From Ypsolopha sequella (lineage: Eukaryota > Arthropoda > Insecta > Lepidoptera > Ypsolophidae): 64,000 nucleotides of DNA. The DNA lies in the NCBI GenBank assembly GCA_934047225.1, contig OW204000.1, positions 12,852,001 through 12,916,000 of the forward strand, given 5' to 3'. Every line of letters begins with the position of its first letter. The stretch's first letter is position 1. Under the pieces are notes generated by a model. That model did not search any database and was not told the origin of the DNA. It was given only the letters and a program-made list of their open reading frames with translations. Below are positions 23,654-35,530 of the stretch, one piece after another. Position numbers and translations under genes: made by a program.

Positions 23654-26231
23654 TGTTACTCGCAAGGGATTTAAATAGGTAGTAATCTCTCAACGACCTA
23701 AGACACTTTGCTGAGAGTAAGTAAAGTAATAAAATAAAAATAGCGCGGGAATGAAACAAAACAAATATGAAAAGGTGCCTTGCTTTGCTTGCCTTGTCAC
23801 TGTCAGTCAACTCACCGCGTTCCGAATGACGATATAATCGATTTTATCGCGTCAACGGTCATTCCGAGTCAGTGTTAGCGCGACAACAATAGCCCTACAA
23901 TGGTTGCTATGACGTCATAGACGACATCATGAACGACGCCATGTTGTGCTATCATCGTCCATGCTTTAGAGCGTTTGCACTGTGGGCTATCTATGGAAAG
24001 TGACAGCCAGCTGGCGGCAATTTTAAAAATAATTTATTTGGAGCATAAGAGTTTATTATTAAACCATGATTCAAAGATTGAAGTTAGAGGAAATCACTTC
24101 TTGGACCTAGTAAAGTAGTATATCCTTTGTATTAACGTAACGTAAAACAAATTCCTACATATTCTGAATGACTTGATGAGCCTGAGAAGTTTGATGATAG
24201 TGTTGGCTCTATTAGCGTCATGCGGAACGCGGTGTCAGTCAACTCCGGTCTCCGACTGTCAAAAAGATATGAGGTTAGGATTCCGTTTCGAAACGTGTGT
24301 TCGTCGTACGAAATTTCACTCGGTTATAAAAAGAGACATAGCTAAAAGAAAGAATAATCTGGTTTTGAAACGCTTCCGAGTGATTTCCGTGAAACGTAAA
24401 AGTCAAATTAACTTCAAAATCTTCAAATGAAATTCAAGGGCGGGAAACCACAAATGCTTTTTTAATCGTTATGAAAGGAAAAATAAGTGCTTTAAACTAA
24501 AGATATGTCATTACAGGCCTACAGAAATAATATATTCACATTCCCCGGACGCGTTTCAAAACACTCTCGTGCAACTGTGATAGCTCGTATCGATTTCTGG
24601 AAACTTGCATCACGCCGAGTGTTCTTCGAGTGTAATTCTTCGTTTTGAAACGGAACCTAGTTTATCAAGAGTTCATGTAGCTACATTTTTAATTGCTTTG
24701 ATTGCCATTCATGATCTTACCTTTTTAACTGTTCACGTGCAGCCAACGACATTCTAGAATGTCGTTGCGTACAGCGCAAGAAAAGCAAAAATCAAATTAA
24801 CGGGTATATACCGTATTTAAAGCATATAGGTGTGGTGTAATAAAGACGTGCCCAGAAAATTAAACCACATGATAAACCTCAGAATAAGGATTCCTTCTGA
24901 GTGATAAACCATTGATCATACCAAAGACTTAATATCCTTATATATAATATGTATATGTATTAGGATGTATGATGATATACATCCTAAGTATAACAGCTCA
25001 CTGTTGTAAAGTAAGTAGGTATCTATTATCATCGTGGTATGGAAAAGACCTTGATAGCTCAGTTGGTTTCAGAGCTCCTCGCATCCAGATTTACTTTTCT
25101 TTCTGCATTTCTATACCGAAATGATAATAATTTGTATCTTCTTGCCATAGATAATAGCTTAATTCAAGAATATGGTCTTCGAGACCATTTAAAAAAGAAT
25201 AAAACGGTGCCCCTAAAGAATACTAAAAATGTATCGTCTAAGGAGGTATTTTTGAAGTGAACGAAGTAGAAATGCACGAATTTGGTCAGGTTGCGATCAT
25301 TATTACTGAATATAGTATATCTTCTAAGAATCTACATACAATTTGCCATCTTCTCATGTAATTTACATATATGCAACAACCCGAAGCAAAAATATCCTTC
25401 GATATAGTTTTAACTTTCACTTTTTTCCGCCATTTTTTGTCAAATTTTTCGTCACAACACTTCATTTACATTAATTTCAGAATTTATTTTTACACTCACG
25501 TAATCATAATTAGTTTACACGTAGACTACATTAATTTTTTTATTGACATACTCGGTAAATACTTCACAATAATTCAATATTCACGGACGTAAACAAACTC
25601 GATGCCGGTCGCGTTTTCACTGAGCAAAAAATTTCTAAAATTTCTTTCACTCCAAACTGGAAATTATTTATGCCTAAATGTTATCAACAATGTGAGAAAT
25701 CAATGACAATTTTTTTCTCCAAAGTTAGATCAAATACTATCCGACGTATGTGGCGGCAACATCGGACCGCCGCTTATGATCAAACAGGTTGATCTTAGGA
25801 CACTACGGGCAGATCATAGGACACTAGACGGGTTAATACTTGACTATAAAAGAACTTTTACAGGAGAGTTCTTGTATTATAAATTTTTAACACAACACAA
25901 AACTATGTATTTCGGCAGAGAGGAATGCGTGCGCTGCCAAGTCGTGTATTATATGGTTTAGGGTTATAATATAACTGATATAAAACTATCTTAGCATTTT
26001 TAAAGCTATAAAGCTTAAACCTTAAAGCCGGCGCCAGACATGTGAGCAAATACGCACACAATACCTACACAGTCACCAAGTGTAGCACGGGTTTTAAGTA
26101 TATTAGCAAATATTTTAACAAACCTTTGCACTTTGCCCTCCAGTGTCGGTTTTTTTGGGCAACCTGACGAAATTTTTAATTTATGAACGGCTATCTTAGT
26201 CGGGTTATACCTATTCATAAAATTGACAGCA
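23654..26231. other. Intergenic region upstream of POLD2 and MEIOB (divergent 5' ends)
   Basis: The two genes are transcribed away from each other across about 3 kb. I see no third gene: the open frames at 24173-24430, 25039-25260 and 25776-25961 lack known motifs and splice support. Near 24876-24902 a small palindrome (ctcagaataagg / ccttctgag) resembles the terminal repeat of the element at 45489-49105. Promoters are presumably near 23.65-23.9 kb and 26.6-26.7 kb, but no specific motif is convincing. Confidence 0.45.
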
Positions 26232-26394
26232 GGGCCCGTAGTATAGCGTTTAATCGCGCGCGATGCGACTTGGTTGAACCACAAGTGCGAGGAGCGTGAC
26301 ACGATGTTTTTGCGATTAAACAGTACGTCACGCTCCTTGTACTTGTGATTCAACTAGTGACGTCGCGTGCGGTTAAGCATAATGCTACGGGACC
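26232..26394. mobile_element. Palindromic MITE, family P, copy 3
   Basis: The ends are gggcccgtagtatagcgttt and aagcataatgctacgggacc, with the family inner arms ccacaagtgcgaggagcgtg and acgctccttgtacttgtg. It matches the copies at 3891 and 13936. Confidence 0.75.
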
Positions 26395-26710
26395 GAGATG
26401 GCATATATATTTTTATTACGTGTGCAAAAGAGATAGCGCTATAACATGTAAGTTTCTTTCAGATTCCACCTAAAGAGAGAATTGTTTTCTTCGTTTCTGT
26501 TAACATAATCTTCATTTTCGTTTTTTAGTCAAAAAACCTGCGAAATGTATTTCCCCCGTACAGGGTGAGTAAAAGTTAAAATGAATAATTAAAATAATCT
26601 TAGTCGCAATACAGAGTTAATGAACGCAGCCCAAAACTTTAATTTTTATCTTCCTTCCATGCAGCTTGCATAATATTTTTTTTAGATCGTTGGTAGTTGT
26701 TGAGGAAACA

Positions 26711-29700
26711 ATGGCGGGAGTTCAAAAAGTGCGCCTAAATAACTTAAATATAAATATTAGAAATGCTCTTATTGTTGGTATTGTAATTGCAAAGAATAGC
26801 CCAAGGGTATTCGGATCTAAAAAGAAGGCAGGGGAAATGAGAGGCGTAATATCTTTTACAATTAGAGACTCCGAAGTTGATACCATCAACGTAGATGTTT
26901 GGGGTTCGGATTACTTCGTTCTAACTTTTTATGAAAGATTTCTTGTAGGTGATGTTGGTGAGAAAAGCAAACTACCAAAATTTATTTCATTACTATTTTA
27001 TCTAAGGCGCTTATTAATTTCCTCTACATTTCGCAGTTGAGATTTCGTCGCCAAAAATATGTGTGAAGGGCGGTGATAATGAAGCATTTAGACCTCATGT
27101 AAGTCTTAAACTCTCAGTTATAATACTAGCACACCCATGGGTGCCGGCAGGATTATTATTAGGAGGGTGCCCTACTTTTTTCCTTTAATTTAAGTTCTAC
27201 TTTGTTTTTGTATGTATGTGTCGTGTTTTTGAGAAATAAATGTTATATATATCTATCTATCTATCTACTTATACAATGTAATTATAACATAAATACTTCT
27301 TTTCATTCTTATAATTACCAAAACAATACGTTTGGGCATTTACGTCCCGTTTTATTATAAAATAAGGGCATGTTTTTTTTAAATACTATATTTGTGTATT
27401 TTTCCTAAGACCGGGGGGTGTAAGTGCACCCACTCCCGGCGCCCATGTGCATACAGAGGGCCGCGGGGCGAGCAGTGTCCTAAGGGGAGCGTACCTACCA
27501 ATACAGGGTGTTAGATGAAGTTGCGGAAACCGAAAACTGGCGATAGTACTCGTCCATACGAACGACTTTCCCTGAAAAAAAATCGAGAAATCAAGAAAAA
27601 AATATTTGTTGTTTCATACAGTTTGGTCGGAAAGCTGTTTAACTTTTCTATGGAACACCTGATTTTTTTCCGCGATTCGAAGGTTGGCTCCGTTGTGAAA
27701 ATTATGATTTATGGGAAATTCAATTGTATAAGTAATAAACTATCTTGATCACCAGCCTATGGAGTCCGTTGCTGGACATAAACCCTTTAAAATTATTATT
27801 ATTTTTGCCTAGGTATCAATTTAACAAAAACGTTAAATTGGTTAATTTTTTAACAAGGGGAGTATAGGTCTGATTTTCACACCCTGGCGCAGAATATGCT
27901 TAAGATGGCCCGGCCCTGCTTGCAAATTAAGATACTTCAATAGATAGATTGTGACTTTCAGGTGTCTTCGCCTTTCTACTTATCTCTGAATGAGGGAATC
28001 TCTGATGTCTGCATCCACAGTGGAAACGAATTCGCTCTTTACTTGCCTCTTCTTCACATTCCCACCAAACCTTCGTCTGGATACTACGGGCTCGCTGAAG
28101 TTCTGAAGCTACCTGGTAAGCAAAAGCAAATAAACCAACATGGCGGTGATAGGTTAAACTAAAGCATCAATTTCATGAATTTATGTTTTCTCTTTTAGAG
28201 GAGAGTAATGTCTACGTGGATTTGCTCGTAGTCGTTAAGGCTGTGAAGCCACCGAAAACCATTAAAACGAAAGCTGGTAAGACTAATTTAGGTAATGGTT
28301 CGTTTCTATTACAGTTGGTAAGTTCTGATTGCTAATTTTATTTTGTAGGTGTCGACATGACAATCCGCAGCGTGGAAATAATGGACAATACAACCCCAGC
28401 CACTCTCATACTGGATATGTTCGATCTTGATACTATACAAAGGTAATTTTTTTTTTCGGGGAGACAATTGGCGACGTACAAAAATAACTAAAAATGATAT
28501 CCATACCAAGCAACCGTTTTTTTTTTTGCTGCCTCTTTCCCATTTGTTGAACAGACATCAAGACGCAACCAACTCAGTTGTGGGTGTGGCCAAATGTCAT
28601 GCTGTTTCATTTCGATATAAGGTGCACGCTCCACAAAACTTGCGAGGACAATATAATCGTGCCGATATTCATCAAATTTCACGATTTTTAGTTCGACTTA
28701 AACATAGATCTAGTTAATGTTAATGGACTCAGCCTAAAATATTATAATAACATTCCATAGACACCCTACAATTTAGTGACAGCGTTTGTATGGAGGTTTG
28801 CGCGTGATGACGCCTCTTTAAATGACGCTGTACAATGTGCAACCAACAACCCTAAGCTTTGAATAGACATGGTACTAAAATAACATAGCATGCTTATATT
28901 AAGCAGGTGTTAAAAACACGGTTCATTTTTAAGCAGGCTCATTCTAGTAATAATGTAATATTAATACACATCTATAAATATATCGTCACGACATGAATCC
29001 CCGAGGAGTCTCAGGGGTATTCCCGAGAATGAAGTCACAGTCACAGTACACCCGCGTTTCACTGACGATTTTTACGTCCCAACGTGAAGGGTGGGTCGCC
29101 GTTCTTAGGGCACAAAACACGCTTTTAGGGCATGTATGTTTCCTTACGATATTTTACTTAACCGTTCAGCAAGTGGTGGCAGGTATATATTAGGTAATAC
29201 AAATAATTTGCACACAAATTCCGAAAAACTCATTGGTGCATTCCCGGACGGGGATCGAACCTGGATTTTAAGATTGAGAGGCAGCGTTCTATCGCCTGAG
29301 GTGCCGCCGAGCAGCATGGTTGTGATAGCAGGATGACAGCGTGTCTATTCTTGGCTTTACTCTGCTGCCTCCGTAACATTATATCTCCACAGTTTTGCCG
29401 AATACATATTGCCAAGTACTGTCACCGACGGCAATATATCCCTCCGTCCACCTGATGTGTGACTTGAGGCATAGACTAAGTATAATACTTAGTCTATGCT
29501 TGAGGTAAACCTAGCCCTAAAAAGTGTGTATTGGTACCCGAAGACGGAGAAAATCGTGGTGAGGTGAGATGAGAGGGTGTACGAATGTTGACTGTTTTAG
29601 TGAATATCCATACTTAGAAACGCCTTTGACACCCTTGGTGGATGTATTGGGTGCTTACCTGGCCCGGGCATTGATAGATCAGTCAGTCAGGATATTTTCT

Positions 29701-32700
29701 TATTTAATATATTTAGCCAAAACTGTTATAAGTACTCATATACAACCATTATACTCACATACACATTAAATAAACAATAATTGTCCACTCTCGATGGAAT
29801 TCGTGCGGGTCTCTGCAGGTGACGGCAGAATAACAGCGTCGCAGGTTTGCGACATTATGCTGAGTCGGAGCCTTTTTCTCTTTGCCGCGACACACATCCC
29901 ACTAGGATAAATTTAACTTTCTTTTATTTAAGTTCTTATTTAAGCTTTACTATGTTTTCGTATATATGTGTCCTGTGAAATAATACCTATGAAATTTCAT
30001 TTCATGAGTTCATAGTTAACGTAATTCAATAGCTTTTTCCATTATTTGTTTGAAAGTTGATTTCAAGGTTTTACATCTACGCATTAAGCTTTTGTTTTTA
30101 TTTTCATCTTGATAACCAAAATTAAATCTTCAAAACCAGTTCGTCCTAAATGCCATCCATTTCCATGATAAGATTAGTAATAATTTTTTTACAGCTGACA
30201 CCTTTCATAAATTTAATTAATCTTGCTGTTAGCTTAATGTTGTCTCATTCATACACAAAAGAAATTGTAAAATTTGGATCCCCAAAAAAATGCAATAATG
30301 TTGAGTTTCCTTCAAATTCTCCATGCAAAATGCCAATTTCATACGTAAGGACATAATATGTCACGGCGCGGCGCTGTGTTTGTCTTCCATACAACGAGCG
30401 AAAACAGACGCACACGTGGATAGACGTATGATGATCTCGGCAGAATTTCGTATTGGCATTCGATCCCAGAGCACATAACTTATTCGACCGAGATCGTCGT
30501 ACGTACGCGTCTGTTTTCGCTAGTTATGCGGAGTGAACCTTCTGTAAGTGATTATTTTGTGTTCCAGGGCTGAAGAATGGCGTCCCCTTGAGAGCGTGCT
30601 GTTCGTGGCGGACGCGCGAGTGTCGTGGCGCGTCAAGGCGGTGAATGTGCAAGTGTGCGCACGCTCTGTGGTCACTCACCAGCCGCACACTGCTGACGCC
30701 GAGAGTCTGAGGCTGTACACTAGGAACCAGGCGAATACACGTAAGCAGGGTTGGATTTCGTAGTATAATTATTTATACTATTTGTACATTATTTTCATGA
30801 CATGTAGTATGTAGTATCGTAATGGAACTATACTACGTAAAAATACCATGATTTTATGTTCAGGCCGACCGATTTGTTTTATTGGTTGAGACGTTTTGCT
30901 TTATAACATTTACCCTACAATATAGGGAATTTCTGTGCGTGATAAATATTTTCAGTACATTTTTTAAAAATTTCACAAACAAATAACTTAATAAACAAAT
31001 ATTTTATTAAATTATGAATATTTTTAGTATTTTTTTTTAAATTTCACTAACAAATAGGCAATTTTATTTCAATTCAAAACAAAAATCGACGAAAAACTAA
31101 ATGTAGTATAATTTTAGCCAAGTAGTATATTTTTAATTCCCATAGACAATTATTTTCCGAGGGTCTGAATCCAACCCTGCACGTAAGCCTTATTGGAACG
31201 AAGTTCCTTATCGTACGTTACACTCCAGACAGGAATGACAGCTAAGCCGAAAAAAGTGTAAGACTTCGACCGTCATGACACTTTTGCTATAGTACGTTAC
31301 AGCCATGCAAGTAGTGCAATGTTATATTCATTATATGTGTGTTTACTGTTTACAAGCATATGTATATGTATAGGCAGTGGCATATTTTAAGATTTGGCGC
31401 CCTGGGCCTGTAAGGTTTGCTGCCCCATAAAGTACGAGAAAAAAAAGCAAAAATATTTCAATTATAAAATAAAATTTAATCTAGCAGTGTGGTGATTTGG
31501 GCTGAAAACAATGATAATTAATGAAAAAACTTTAATTATTCAATATTTAAATTAATTTTCGACGGTTTTTTTTTTAAATAAACGTATAAATTCAAAAAGC
31601 AATATAAATTAAAAGACAGGTAACGATTGATTATGAAAGGCGCCCAAAGCTGAGCGTGATGTACGGCTTGGCAGCCCCTCGCAGCCTTCCGCCCCGGGCC
31701 ATGGCCATTTTGGCCCTAGGTTAAATACGCCACTGTGTAAAGGTACAGACGTTGTTAATTCATTTTATTGTGTAATTTAATACATATATGTAGCGAAAGG
31801 AACTTCATTCCAACCGGGTCTCCGACGACACCTCTCGTTTTTTGATTGCACCCCTGCCATCGAGTGCAGCAATCCAATACAAATTTATACATTCGAACGC
31901 ATCGTACATCTGTCATCGAGTCCGTCCGTCCGTCAGCCCGTATTCGTCCACTGCTGTACAGTACATAGGCCTCCCCCATATTACGCCACTCTTAGCGGTT
32001 CTCAGTCAGTCCAGCGGGCACGAGGGCGGCCTACGCTATACGCTTTGCTGTACGTGGTCCCCATTCCAATGCCTTACAGCCCCAACGATCATATTTGTCG
32101 TCATCGAGTATACGGCCTTTTTAAAGTGGTGGAACCACAACCGAACGTACATCTTATCGTCTCGCCTCTCCAAAGCCATTACCTATTATTCAACTTGTAA
32201 ACACATAAAGGTAGGTCCATATTCAGAGACCAAAGATTTCAGAACGCTACGATCCTGACACACCTCTTCCACATCATTTTATTCCGGGAGCTCTTGACTT
32301 GGCCCTCCTCCAGTTTGTCACTAATTTGTTAACTTAACCGATCAAGTTGGGCGGGCGCGACCCGATCAAGTTTTACAAGTTTTACCATCCACTTGCGTAC
32401 CATATATTTCTTTCCTATATCATAAATATCATAATATATGGTATATATTTCTTATTATATATTTCACTTATCATGATAATGAGCTCATCACCTGTAATGA
32501 AATATCAGTATATATATATTTTTAATTAGTTATGCAAAGTATACAAAACATTTGAATTTTTGAAAAATTCCAATTATTTATTACATTACTTACCAAAGCG
32601 ACAACAATATTTATCGAAAAAAATATTCTACTTCTGTTCTTAGTTTTTTAAACGTAACTGATTTTCATAAATGTGTTCATGAGACAAACTCATTATAACT

Positions 32701-35319
32701 CTTAATTCATTCTTTCTACGCCGAAGCCAGTTAAATTCTGTCACATAAATCCTTGATCTTATGTGTATGACATATTCCAGGAGGCGGTGAAGCAGCGGCG
32801 TGGGCGGCGTGGAGCGGCGAGCGCGCGTGCGCAGCTTCCGTAGCTCAGATCAGGGACCGGCTCACCACCGGCGGCGCTCCCTTCTGTGCGTCGCTGCACG
32901 CGCTGCTCACGCATGTCGACCTCGACGATGTGCTCAATCCTACGTGAGTATGATGACTACATACATACATAGTACTAGCGCCTCTCTCACAAGGGGTCAG
33001 GCAGGTACTACAGATTTCCATCTGCTACGATCCCGACACACCTCTTTTGCCTCATTCATATCAATCAATATAGTCATACAAGCTCTTCTATTCCTCTTAC
33101 TTTTGACATTGCCCTTTAGTATGTCGTCGCCAATCATGTCGATGTCATTGCCATTATCTATAGGTATAAGTATTACAAAATCAATAATTGTTCCATTGCC
33201 GAGTTCCATGATGGAACTATTGCGAATTTTTAAGGAATGGGGATTTACAGGCAAAGCTAATTATCTCGCATTTTTTTTATTTCCTCCTTGGACGAATAAA
33301 CCAGACTTCCTCTTATTGCCTGTATTCCAATATGTTATTATATTTGTTATTGTGATTATGTTATACATTTTCATAATGGGGTTTTTCGGGAATAAATTAA
33401 TACCATTATTGTACGGCACACAAAGGCATAATTCCAAGAAATGAATCGAAAATCACAAGAAACTACACAAAACCCATAACAATGTACTGATTTTCATGGC
33501 TGGATCGACGATACGCCATCTACAGGGATATTTTGGCAGTGTGGATCCCCATTGCAGAGAATATAAAGTATTACTACGTAGGTACCCATTGTATTCGCTC
33601 TAGTTCCATTACGTATACATCGGTTATCATTTTGTAGGAAACTATGAGAATGATTTTTCAGTGACGCCCAAAATGAAGAACTCAGAGTACGTTTCGCCGA
33701 CCACACGGGAGAATTGAATGCGAAGATTCCTTTTAACATTTTGGAAGATACACTAGGATGTGCCGTAAGTACCTAGCACACAACCCAACTATGCAACAAA
33801 AACAGGGTAAATTTAGAATAAACTGGTCACGTAGGTAGGAGGTAGGCATGTATTTATATATGTAACCTATTACTATGTAGTATATAGGATGGGATTTGGT
33901 CGGCCGCCTGGATTCGTGCTGGGGGCGGTTGGTGATCATTGAACCTTGTTCCTGGTCCCTGGCCGGGTCTCCGGTATGGGTTCGGGCGGTTGATTGGATT
34001 TCACCTTGTATAATAATATTTTACCTATAATTTTAATCGTATATATATTGCTACATAAATTAAATAAACATTTAATCTAGTTCATGTACATTTATTATTT
34101 TATTACATATATTTTTATAAGATTAAAATTTGACTTGTGAAACGTGTATTATATATGCCTACTTTACAAAATAAACTTTTTGAATTTTGAATTTGACGTC
34201 TGAGTCAAAATTATGTGCCGATATTTCCGTATACACTCTTGAAGAATTATGACGATGAATTTTATATTTTATTTTTATATTTTATTTATATTTAATTTTA
34301 TTTTATAGCTAGTGCCATAGACAATTTATTATTTTAATGACTGAGGAGCTTCAACTGCATACCCCGACTACAAAGTTCTATATATTTGTCCTGCAGAGTA
34401 ATAGAAATTACAGGAGAAAAAAAAAGTAACAAAAAAAAACTACACTAAAGCATGCACAATAAACAATAATAAACTTATTAATTACAGATTAAAAAGGAAA
34501 CATAAATTAAGCTTGAAGCTTAATTATGTGTGTAAAAATGTTAACACAGGAAATTAAAAATTTACATTAAGGTTAAACCCCAGTCGCTTAGCGCAAAGTG
34601 CATAACTTAACTTTGTTTTTCTTGTTTTGAAGTTAAAAATTGAAAAACCGTTTGGTATGTGGCAGTTGACGCCAATAGTTCAGTATAAGTGAGGTTTATA
34701 AAGCATGAGTTTGAAATTTTAGTTACAAATAATCATGATCATGTCTAAACAAAGTTAAAACAGCATTTTAAGTTGGTTTTGAAAAGATCATGACTAATTG
34801 TGTATACAATCTCAAACTATTGCTTTATAAACCTCACTAATACCACCTAATACTGAACTATTGGCGTCAATTGCCACAGACCAAAATGCTGTTCAACTTT
34901 TTATTTCTTAATAAGAAAAACAAAGTTAAGTTATGCACTTTGCGCCAAGTGACTGAAGTTTAACCTTAAGTAAATTAATGCTTTGCCTGCATCATTCTCG
35001 CAGTTTCTTGGCGAGCGCCTTTATCCTAAGTCTTAACGACGCTTTTCATACGGCGCGGCGTTTCCATACGCAAGCCCAATGTTTGTAAAAAATTTGGAAC
35101 GTTTATATTGTGTGTGGGCAAAGAAACGAATAGTTAAACAGCAACTGTATCTCTCCCCAGATTGATCAACTGAATGCATCATCAGCAGACGCCAGGGCCG
35201 CACTCCGTTGGAAGATCTTGCTCGAGCAGTGCAGCGTTAAGCTAGCTGCTTCACCTCCAAGGCTGATTGTTCTTGCGCTGCGCAAAGCCTCGCCGGCAGA
35301 TCCTATACCTCTTTATTAA
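26711..35319 (+). CDS. MEIOB: Meiosis-specific OB-domain protein (MEIOB / fly hold'em), complete, 9 exons
   Basis: Exons: 26711-26957, 27037-27098, 27962-28115, 28199-28276, 28349-28442, 30568-30740, 32781-32943, 33662-33764 and 35161-35319 (TAA 35317-35319). The phases agree throughout, giving 1233 bases, about 410 aa; vertebrate MEIOB is slightly longer. The family is RPA1-like, binds single-stranded DNA and works with SPATA22 in meiotic recombination (known from mouse; fly hold'em acts with other partners). Landmarks: N-terminal OB fold LIVGIVIAKNSPRVFG and ISFTIRDSEVDTINVDVWG (exon 1); second OB region FYLSLNEGISD, IRSVEIMDNTTPATLILDMF and VLFVADARVSW (exons 3-6); C-terminal FADHTGELNAKIPFNILEDT (exon 8) and AALRWKILLEQCSVKL (exon 9). 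The start at 26711 follows 'caaacaatg'-like context; an in-frame ATG lies 15 codons upstream. The Cys4 zinc-binding segment of vertebrate MEIOB is not seen. Confidence 0.9.
27134..27448. mobile_element. Inverted-repeat element in MEIOB intron 2
   Basis: The left end 'cccatgggtgccggcagg' pairs with the right end 'ctcccggcgcccatgtgc'. A (TATC)n run sits near 27246-27272. There is no coding inside. Confidence 0.45.
28984..29320 (-). mobile_element. tRNA-derived SINE, family B, reverse copy in MEIOB intron 5
   Basis: Read on the minus strand it has the tRNA-like head with B box ggttcgatccc (about 29250-29260) and a decayed A box. The body motifs then lead to 'cggggattcatgtcgtgacg'. It matches the copy at 11683-12012 along its length with many substitutions. 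Confidence 0.75.
30391..30529. mobile_element. Palindromic MITE in MEIOB intron 5
   Basis: The left arm acgagcgaaaacagacgc and the right arm gcgtctgttttcgctagt are inverted copies. Inside, 'atgatgatctcgg' pairs with 'ccgagatcgtcgt'. Confidence 0.6.
31375..31735. mobile_element. 'cagtggc'-ended inverted-repeat element in MEIOB intron 6
   Basis: The left end cagtggcatattttaag and the right end ttaaatacgccactg are inverted. 'ggcgccctgggcctg' near the left pairs loosely with 'ccccgggccatggcc' near the right. The ends resemble family Q MITEs. Confidence 0.55.
31905..32010 (-). mobile_element. LINE (RTE-like) tail, minus orientation, in MEIOB intron 6
   Basis: The string cgtccactgctgtacagtac, followed by 'ataggcctcccccat', is the reverse of the common lepidopteran RTE tail. 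Only the tail is recognisable. Confidence 0.5.
32985..33110 (+). repeat. Dispersed retroelement fragment in MEIOB intron 7
   Basis: It is homologous to 18780-18905: 'tttccatctgctacgatccc', 'cacctcttttgcctcattca' and 'atagtcatacaagctcttct'. The long open frame at 32800-33444 merges exon 7 (in the wrong frame), this repeat and intron, and is not a gene. Confidence 0.55.
33925..34015 (+). repeat. Repeat end in MEIOB intron 8
   Basis: The segment 'attgaaccttgttcctgg', 'ccgggtctccggtatggg' and 'ttcgggcggttgattgg' matches the ends of the element at 39107-39779 and a fragment near 6115-6170. Confidence 0.55.
34567..34969. mobile_element. About 403-bp near-perfect palindrome (foldback MITE) in MEIOB intron 8
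   Basis: The left end ttaaggttaaaccccagtcg pairs with the right end cactgaagtttaaccttaa-like sequence. Further inward, gcgcaaagtgcataacttaa pairs with ttaagttatgcactttgcgc, ttgacgccaatagttcagta pairs with tactgaactattggcgtcaa, and gtgaggtttataaagca pairs with tgctttataaacctcac. The two arms cover almost the whole element, so the transcript would form a long hairpin. Confidence 0.8.
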
Positions 35320-35348
35320 ATATATTAATTACTTTCATACTAATAATT

Positions 35349-35354
35349 AATAAA
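35349..35354 (+). promoter_or_regulatory. Likely MEIOB poly(A) signal
   Basis: AATAAA 30 bases after the MEIOB stop; a second AATAAA lies at 35476-35481. Both fall in the 211-base gap before the DNAI2 start codon. Confidence 0.55.
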
Positions 35355-35530
35355 ATTTAATATAATGAATACTAATTAAAAGAATGTGTTATAAAATATG
35401 CTTTTGTTACTAAGTTATTTATGTAGCTTCTACCCTGGCCTTGGTTACCAGGTAAGTATTTGGACATATTGATTTAATAAAACACAAAGTCACTTTGCAT
35501 AATCAGACAGGTTTAGCTTTTTAAATAGAG

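Noticed and set aside
24173..24430. A secreted peptide gene (MMSLRSLMIVLALLASCGT...)
   Set aside because: It has a signal-like start, but the rest contains repeat-like 'ttcgaaacg' strings shared with 13.4 kb and no family features.
32800..33444. A 214-codon open frame on the plus strand
   Set aside because: It overlaps MEIOB exon 7 in the wrong frame, crosses the exon 7 donor and runs through a retroelement fragment.
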